The notes under the pieces: generated by a model | The model's input: the letters and a program-made list of their open reading frames with translations, nothing else | The model's database searches: none | Told to the model about the DNA's origin: nothing | Program-made: the position numbers and the translations under genes | Shown here: positions 6,978 to 10,703 of the stretch, in pieces | Position numbering within the stretch: the stretch's first letter is position 1 | Layout of the letters: each line of letters begins with the position of its first letter | Origin: Bacteroidia bacterium | GTDB lineage: Bacteria > Bacteroidota > Bacteroidia > Bacteroidales > UBA12481 | DNA length: 10,703 bases | Direction: 5' to 3' | Assembly (NCBI GenBank): GCA_026391235.1 | Contig: JAPLDV010000859.1 | Location: 1-10,703 of the forward strand

Positions 6978-8093
6978 TTAATAGGTGCATTCCTTTGCGG
7001 CATTGGCGAAAGTCACCAGGTTGGCCGGATCGGTTTCGAAGAAATGGTCTGATGCGGAGCAGATATAGCCACCTTCAAATCCCACTTTTTCGAACAGTTC
7101 GAGCACGTTGTTCCGGATCTTTTCGGCGGAACCTTCGGATAGAGTGCTGAACTGGTCGACTCCCCCAATCAGTGCGATTCTGTTGCCGACTTTCCGCTTG
7201 AACTCCCATGGTTCCTGGTTGCCCCCGACGCTTGGCGGGGCTAAAGTTTCGGATGCATCGCAACCGTTACGGATGATCATTTCCTCGATCCCAACGGTAC
7301 CGCCACAGGTATGGTAGGTGATTTTAAAACCAAGATCGTGCAGGGCATCGTGCATGATCCGGTCATAAGGTAAACAGAACTCTTCATACAGAGCCGGTGA
7401 GACCAGTGTTGAAGAGGCTGAGCCTCCGCCGGTCTCTATCAGGTCGAATTTTGCGCTCTTCATTGATTCAATAAACTGCAGTTTTTTATCCAGCAGGATT
7501 TTCAGAAGTTCGTGCACCCATTCGGGCTTTTCGAAAGTGGCATAAATAAGGGCCGTGATATCGATCAAACAGGCGGCATGCTGCCAGCATCCGGCCTGAT
7601 CGCCCCAGACAAAGCCACGCAGGATTCCGGCATCGCCAACCTCATCATACCGCTTGGAGATTGGTCCAAGGGTTAGTCTTGGAACAGGCATATATTTGCC
7701 AATCAGATAAATATCTTCATCGTTCTTGATCAGGTGCTCAGTTACCCAGGTGGTTTTACGGTTGCCTTCGGTTTTGTAAGTGAGAATTCCATCAGGAGTA
7801 TGGATATTATGGTGAACGATCCGCTGTTCGGGATTTGTGCTGATAATATCCGGCAAATCCTTCCATGTTTTGGTGTTGAATTTTGTCGGATCTGAGTCCA
7901 CCACCCAAAACTGGTCCATCTCCTCAAAATACTGGATCTGAGCATCCAGGCCAACTTTTTTAAAGGCTTCGAGATCGCTGATTCCCCCCATGTGCGTTTT
8001 CAGATGATAGTCCTGCCATTGGTGAAGCGATGCCGGCAGCCGGTCGGGTTTTTCGCGGTTCAGGGCTGCGAGGAGACGTTCTTTTGATGTCAT
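6978..8093 (-). CDS. Uroporphyrinogen decarboxylase superfamily protein, MtaA/MtbA-like
   Basis: The 371-residue protein opens with 'MTSKERLLAALNREKPDRLP', the standard start of URO-D superfamily proteins. The motif HTCGG gives His261 and Cys263, and 'GGYICSASDHF' gives Cys345. This His-x-Cys...Cys spacing is the zinc-ligand pattern of corrinoid methyltransferases such as MtaA/MtbA, so it is more likely a zinc methyltransferase-type member than HemE. The substrate is not evident, and no corrinoid protein gene is visible nearby. An in-frame start upstream (8201) would translate the heptamer repeats and was rejected; the chosen ATG follows a TATCTTTG promoter. It lies downstream of the GH31 gene on the same strand, separated by 132 bp of repeats and its own promoter. 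Confidence 0.82.
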   Translation of the reverse strand: MTSKERLLAALNREKPDRLPASLHQWQDYHLKTHMGGISDLEAFKKVGLDAQIQYFEEMDQFWVVDSDPTKFNTKTWKDLPDIISTNPEQRIVHHNIHTPDGILTYKTEGNRKTTWVTEHLIKNDEDIYLIGKYMPVPRLTLGPISKRYDEVGDAGILRGFVWGDQAGCWQHAACLIDITALIYATFEKPEWVHELLKILLDKKLQFIESMKSAKFDLIETGGGSASSTLVSPALYEEFCLPYDRIMHDALHDLGFKITYHTCGGTVGIEEMIIRNGCDASETLAPPSVGGNQEPWEFKRKVGNRIALIGGVDQFSTLSEGSAEKIRNNVLELFEKVGFEGGYICSASDHFFETDPANLVTFANAAKECTY

Positions 8094-8109
8094 GATGCCA
8101 ATTTTAATG

Positions 8110-8117
8110 CAAAGATA
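8110..8117 (-). promoter_or_regulatory. Bacteroidota -7 promoter element TATCTTTG (minus strand)
   Basis: On the minus strand TATCTTTG is a perfect TAnnTTTG box 16 nt before the ATG at 8093, giving a leader of about 10 nt. It sits just downstream of the heptamer arrays, so those repeats occupy the -20 and further-upstream region where the -33 element should be; no TTG is evident there. It suggests the URO-D-family gene is transcribed independently of GH31. Confidence 0.45.
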
Positions 8118-8130
8118 GCAGAAATGGGAA

Positions 8131-8158
8131 CGTGACGCGTGACGCGTGAAGCGTGACG
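8131..8158. repeat. Heptamer array CGTGACG, 4 units
   Basis: Four contiguous units run from 8131 to 8158: CGTGACG, CGTGACG, CGTGAAG, CGTGACG. They lie just upstream (minus-strand sense) of the URO-D-family promoter. A related array with a different unit follows after 15 bp. Confidence 0.85.
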
Positions 8159-8173
8159 CGGAAGAGGTGAGGA

Positions 8174-8215
8174 GTGACAAGTGACAAGTGACAAGTGACA
8201 AGTGACAAGTGACGG
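8174..8215. repeat. Heptamer array GTGACAA, 5 perfect units plus one variant
   Basis: Five exact GTGACAA units (8174-8208) are followed by GTGACGG (8209-8215), ending 10 bp from the GH31 stop codon. Perfect identity suggests recent expansion or active slippage. Read on the minus strand the array creates a false N-terminal extension of the URO-D-family protein (Ser-Leu-Val-Thr-Cys-His-Leu-Ser). Confidence 0.92.
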
Positions 8216-8225
8216 CAAGCGTGTG

Positions 8226-10328
8226 TTAAAGAAATTTCCATGCGATCCGGGTATAACCGAATGAATCCGATTTTATCTGGGTTGCAGTTCCTTTACCTGC
8301 TTTGGCCTCCAGTTTTTGGATTGAATAGTCTCCTTTCTCAAAGTTGAAAGTTTTCCCGTCATCGTTATACAGATTGAAGCTTCCGTCGGCTTTGCCATAG
8401 ACCCGGATATCGAGAGGCAGATCATTTTTCCATTCTGAGGTTTGACGGATAGGGGGAATCATGGGAATAATTCCGCCATCGCGAACAAACAGGGGGATTT
8501 TGTCCAATCCGGGTTTTACGGTTAGTGTTCCTTCGCCGGCTAATCTCCCGGTATAAAAATCGAACCATTTACCGGGAGGGAGTATCACCTTTCGTTCGGT
8601 TTCATCAGTAAACAAAGGTGCCACCAGCAGATTATCGCCAACCAGGTACTGATCTTTGATCTCTCCGGTTGCCGGGAAGCCCTCAACCAGCTGCATGGAG
8701 CGGAACGGAGGTTTGCCCTCGAAATAATATTGAGCGAAAGTTGAGTATAGGTAGGGCAGAAGCTGCATCCGCAGAAAAGCAACATCCTGGCAAGCCTTGT
8801 AAACTTCGGGGAACGACCAGGGTTTGGTGCCGTCAGCCCATGCATTGATCATTGCCATCGGGGAAAAGCAGACGGTCTGCATCCGGCGGACCCACTCTTC
8901 GGATGAGCCGCTGGCCCTCACTTCCGGCGTCCAGAGGAGCCCGGAGAAACCGGAGTTGATCAGTGCCGTGATGAAATCTCTATGGCTATAGTAATCATTA
9001 TAAATTACATATGGATAAGATACCGATCCGGCATTAGCGGCGCGTATGAGTCCGTAGGTGCGCTCATTTTTCTTCCGGAAGATCTCATCGGTAAGGGTCA
9101 TCATCTGCATTCCATAAGTCTGGCGCATCTGCTCACCGTCGTGTCCGGAGGGGAAAGTTGCTCCATCGGGCCAAAGCCATGAATCGAAACCATCGACCTC
9201 ATCGATCTTGAATCCGCTCGCACCGATATCCAGCTGATTTTTTTCGAAATGATCCTGCATGATTTTCCTTGCCTCCGGAATGGTATAATCGGCAACGGTA
9301 CCGCACCACACGGTATGCGACCCGGTATAATTCTTCAATTGTTTGTCGAGTGTGCCATCGGGTTGGTGGTAAGGGTTCATCCACAGATTCAGATGAATGC
9401 CTTTGCCGGCCATCTCGCTGATAAAGGTGGAAGGCTGCGGAAACCTGCCCGGATCCCATTCGAACGTACAGGGATAGGATTTGCTGTGCCATCCGGGTTC
9501 GAGGCCTACAACATCGAGGGGAAAATTTTTTTGCTCAAAGCCGGCAGCTTCGGTGCGGACATCATTTTCGTTGTACAGTGTGGGTGTACGCTGCCAGAAT
9601 CCGAGACCCCATTTGGGCGGGATAATGCCTCCGCCGCAATAGAGGTTGAAACGCTGAACCACTTCCATTATGCTTTTACCTGTAAAGAGTATTATTTCAA
9701 CGCCTTCCTCAGGAATGACCATTTCAATATTATCAGAGTATGGCTGGGCATCCCAGGCCCGATCAGTGTTTCTGTCGCGTGGAATTGGCGGGTTTTTGCT
9801 ATCCTTCCTGACAGCTGACCCTACCGATACATCGATATACCTTGCCGCATTGACAAGAACTCCATATCCCTTGCTGGAGACGAAAAACGGCACCGGGGCA
9901 TGGGTGCGGCCGTTATCTTCGCCGCCATAATGATCCACATGAAGCCGAAAGATCCGGCCTCTTTGAGCAATGGTTTTGAAGTTCAGTCCGAATCCGTATA
10001 TCTGCTCCTCCTTTTCCAGCGGAAACCGCAGGCAGGTGCGGCCATTGACAACCAAAGCCCCTATTTCTTTCAAGTCGATGGGTACCGCTGCATCTCCCAA
10101 AGCTTTAATCCCTCCGGCACGGGGTTTCCGGTTGGCAACCGACAGGAGGTTGAATGTTGGCGGTTTACCCGCAAAGGTTCGGTAAACGCCGGGGAACGGC
10201 TGTTGCCAGTTGAGTTGTGATTGTTTTGATTGTTGCGGGTTGCCGGTTGTCGGTTGTTGGTTGCCGGGGTTGCAGGCGACCAGGGTAGTCAGACAGAGGA
10301 GTAGAAGGAGGGTGGATTGGGTTTTCAT
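8226..10328 (-). CDS. Lipoprotein glycoside hydrolase family 31 (alpha-glycosidase)
   Basis: This 700-residue protein has a canonical lipoprotein signal (LVAC, Cys19) and then a Gln/Pro/Asn-rich linker (residues 20-42). An N-terminal beta-sandwich (about 45-230) includes 'EEQIYGFGLNF', equivalent to the YGLGE region of GH31. The TIM barrel spans about 235-560, with 'PPKWGLGFWQ', 'FPLDVVGLEPGWH', and 'GFKIDEVDGF', in which Asp376 is the likely nucleophile. 'YPYVIYNDYYSHRDF' places Asp445 as the probable acid/base, and 'NSGFSGLLWTPEVR' follows. C-terminal beta domains include 'YLVGDNLLVAPLF' and 'VILPPGKWFDFYTG'. GH31 enzymes retain the anomeric configuration and act on alpha-glucosides, alpha-xylosides, alpha-galactosides and others. 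The NDYYSHRD sequence differs from the usual W-x-GD of alpha-glucosidases, so the substrate is left open. It likely acts at the envelope or surface. Confidence 0.9.
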   Translation of the reverse strand: MKTQSTLLLLLCLTTLVACNPGNQQPTTGNPQQSKQSQLNWQQPFPGVYRTFAGKPPTFNLLSVANRKPRAGGIKALGDAAVPIDLKEIGALVVNGRTCLRFPLEKEEQIYGFGLNFKTIAQRGRIFRLHVDHYGGEDNGRTHAPVPFFVSSKGYGVLVNAARYIDVSVGSAVRKDSKNPPIPRDRNTDRAWDAQPYSDNIEMVIPEEGVEIILFTGKSIMEVVQRFNLYCGGGIIPPKWGLGFWQRTPTLYNENDVRTEAAGFEQKNFPLDVVGLEPGWHSKSYPCTFEWDPGRFPQPSTFISEMAGKGIHLNLWMNPYHQPDGTLDKQLKNYTGSHTVWCGTVADYTIPEARKIMQDHFEKNQLDIGASGFKIDEVDGFDSWLWPDGATFPSGHDGEQMRQTYGMQMMTLTDEIFRKKNERTYGLIRAANAGSVSYPYVIYNDYYSHRDFITALINSGFSGLLWTPEVRASGSSEEWVRRMQTVCFSPMAMINAWADGTKPWSFPEVYKACQDVAFLRMQLLPYLYSTFAQYYFEGKPPFRSMQLVEGFPATGEIKDQYLVGDNLLVAPLFTDETERKVILPPGKWFDFYTGRLAGEGTLTVKPGLDKIPLFVRDGGIIPMIPPIRQTSEWKNDLPLDIRVYGKADGSFNLYNDDGKTFNFEKGDYSIQKLEAKAGKGTATQIKSDSFGYTRIAWKFL
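10232..10266. repeat. Heptamer array GTTGNNG inside GH31 coding sequence
   Basis: Five contiguous 7-nt units, GTTGCGG, GTTGCCG, GTTGTCG, GTTGTTG and GTTGCCG, run from 10232 to 10266; a further GTTGCAG follows after 2 nt. On the coding (minus) strand they encode the linker right after the lipidated cysteine. Because 7 is not a multiple of 3, gain or loss of a single unit would shift the frame; only changes of three units keep it. Confidence 0.8.
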
Positions 10329-10344
10329 GGGATGAGATTTGGTT

Positions 10345-10413
10345 CAGCGTGAAGAGGTCCCCGCTTCCGCGGGGATGACAGAAAAGGGTTTCGTGCAGCG
10401 TGAAGGGGTCCCC
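10345..10413. repeat. REP-like palindrome plus second truncated copy
   Basis: CAGCGTGAAGAGGTCCCC (10345-10362) leads into a 6-bp hairpin CCCCGC-TTCC-GCGGGG (10359-10374) followed by ATGACAG. A second copy of the lead, CAGCGTGAAGGGGTCCCC (10396-10413), matches at 17 of 18 positions, but the hairpin does not follow: the sequence changes to TTTAGATTTG, the proposed IS110 left end. The pair occupies the leader/promoter region of the GH31 gene. Palindromes of this kind are typical dispersed REP elements. Confidence 0.75.
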
Positions 10414-10455
10414 TTTAGATTTGTTTTTTAATTATAAAAGTAGTTAAATTGAAAA

Positions 10456-10590
10456 GGAATGAGGTGAACTTACCCGCCTTCTAGGCTCAGGACCTATCCC
10501 GCGTATTAGTCCTCATTCCCTTTCTAGCTACTGGGAACCAATTAGAATTTTAGGCATAAAGGCCTATTAAAGGTTTTAGTTCTGGTAGCT
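10456..10590 (+). ncRNA. Putative IS110 bridge RNA (core structured part)
   Basis: Two consecutive stem-loops are visible. Loop 1 has stem GGAATGAGG (10456-10464) with CCTCATTCC (10511-10519), 9 perfect pairs. It encloses an internal loop of 11 nt on the 5' side and 24 nt on the 3' side around apical hairpin GCCT-tct-AGGC (10476-10486). Loop 2 has AGCTAC (10526-10531) with GTAGCT (10585-10590), extended by two G-U pairs, a bulge and GAAC/GTTC (10535-10538 with 10579-10582). It encloses a 12+12-nt internal loop around TAGGC-ataaag-GCCTA (10551-10566). This matches the target-binding-loop/donor-binding-loop layout of IS621-type bridge RNAs. A TATAAA box at 10433-10438 could start transcription near 10445. 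Folded by eye; true ends are unknown and may include more 5' sequence. Confidence 0.6.
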
Positions 10591-10616
10591 TTTGTTAAAC
10601 GCTTAAATACAAAGTT

Positions 10617-10703
10617 ATGGATTATTCAAAAATTATCGGCATTGATGTGAGTAAATTAACTCTCGATGCATTGGTTTTGCCTTTTGGCAAAGCCTACAAA
10701 GTT
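10617..10703 (+). CDS. IS110-family transposase (serine/DEDD recombinase), N-terminal fragment at window edge
   Basis: The first 29 codons are seen before the window ends. They read MDYSKIIGIDVSKLTLDALV and on; 'GIDVSKxTLD' is the characteristic first strand of the RuvC-like DEDD domain of IS110 transposases, and Asp10 is the expected first catalytic acid. IS110 recombinases use the bridge RNA encoded in the same element to select target and donor DNA. The gene would be about 300-350 codons in full. TAGCTTTTG at 10586-10594, a near match to the -7 consensus at the 3' end of the putative bridge RNA, might serve it, or it may be read through from upstream. Confidence 0.85.
   Translation, partial: MDYSKIIGIDVSKLTLDALVLPFGKAYKV

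Larger units (their letters stand above)
10412..10703 (+). mobile_element. IS110-family insertion sequence, left end (right end outside window)
   Basis: An IS110-type transposase start (10617) is preceded by about 200 nt of AT-rich non-coding DNA containing structured repeats. The left boundary is placed at about 10412-10414 for two reasons: the second REP copy loses identity after 10413, and a putative donor guide in the upstream RNA is complementary to CCTTTA at 10412-10417. No terminal inverted repeat is needed, since IS110 elements usually lack them. A non-coding RNA region upstream of the transposase, rather than downstream, fits the IS110 rather than the IS1111 subgroup. The exact core dinucleotide cannot be fixed without the right end. 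Confidence 0.7.

Noticed and set aside
8094..8201. N-terminal extension of the URO-D-family protein from ATG at 8201
   Set aside because: The extra 36 residues are translated from GTGACAA and CGTGACG heptamers and would span the TATCTTTG promoter; the conserved family start is MTSKERL at 8093.
9249..9818. 189-codon plus-strand frame inside the GH31 gene
   Set aside because: Antisense shadow of a well-supported glycosidase; no domain recognised.

Overview
The window looks like chromosomal DNA of a member of the Bacteroidota (Bacteroidales/Marinilabiliales-like). The evidence is lipoprotein-rich gene content, a FISUMP-domain lipoprotein, a remnant of a Bacteroidota-type ECF sigma factor, starts without strong Shine-Dalgarno sequences, and three perfect TAnnTTTG (-7) boxes just upstream of gene starts. 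Heptamer repeats in and between genes also fit. No rRNA, tRNA or CRISPR array was seen.

Layout. (1) Positions 1-2476, minus strand: the first 825 codons of a very large PLP-dependent aminotransferase-fold protein that runs off the left edge. Long plus-strand frames here are shadows. (2) 2477-2779: intergenic, holding a 37-codon remnant of a sigma-70 region 2 protein and a promoter. (3) 2780-4589, plus strand: an overlapping pair of bacterial PH-domain (bPH2, YdbS/YdbT-like) membrane proteins. (4) 4590-4712: a small palindromic repeat cluster and a promoter. (5) 4713-6802, plus strand: two translationally coupled lipoproteins, one PKD plus FISUMP, one DUF4249-like. (6) 6803-6977: a heptamer array and a hairpin between convergent genes. 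(7) 6978-8093, minus strand: a uroporphyrinogen-decarboxylase-superfamily protein with the His-x-Cys...Cys pattern of zinc methyltransferases. (8) 8094-8225: two more heptamer arrays and a promoter. (9) 8226-10328, minus strand: a lipoprotein GH31 glycosidase whose post-lipobox linker is itself built from heptamers. (10) 10329-10413: a REP-like palindrome and a second, truncated copy. (11) 10412 to the right edge: the left end of an IS110-family element.

The most interesting part is the last. The roughly 200-nt non-coding left end of the IS110 element folds by eye into two consecutive stem-loops, each with an internal loop and an apical hairpin. This is the architecture described for IS110/IS621 bridge RNAs. 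A six-base stretch in the second loop (UAAAGG) is complementary to CCTTTA at 10412-10417, which is where the second REP copy stops matching the first. Two separate observations therefore point to the same left boundary of the element.

The other genes form small independent units rather than one pathway: a PH-domain membrane pair, a surface lipoprotein pair, and a carbohydrate-active lipoprotein beside a possible methyltransferase. The IS110 element sits about 85 bp upstream of the GH31 start and may have displaced its native promoter.
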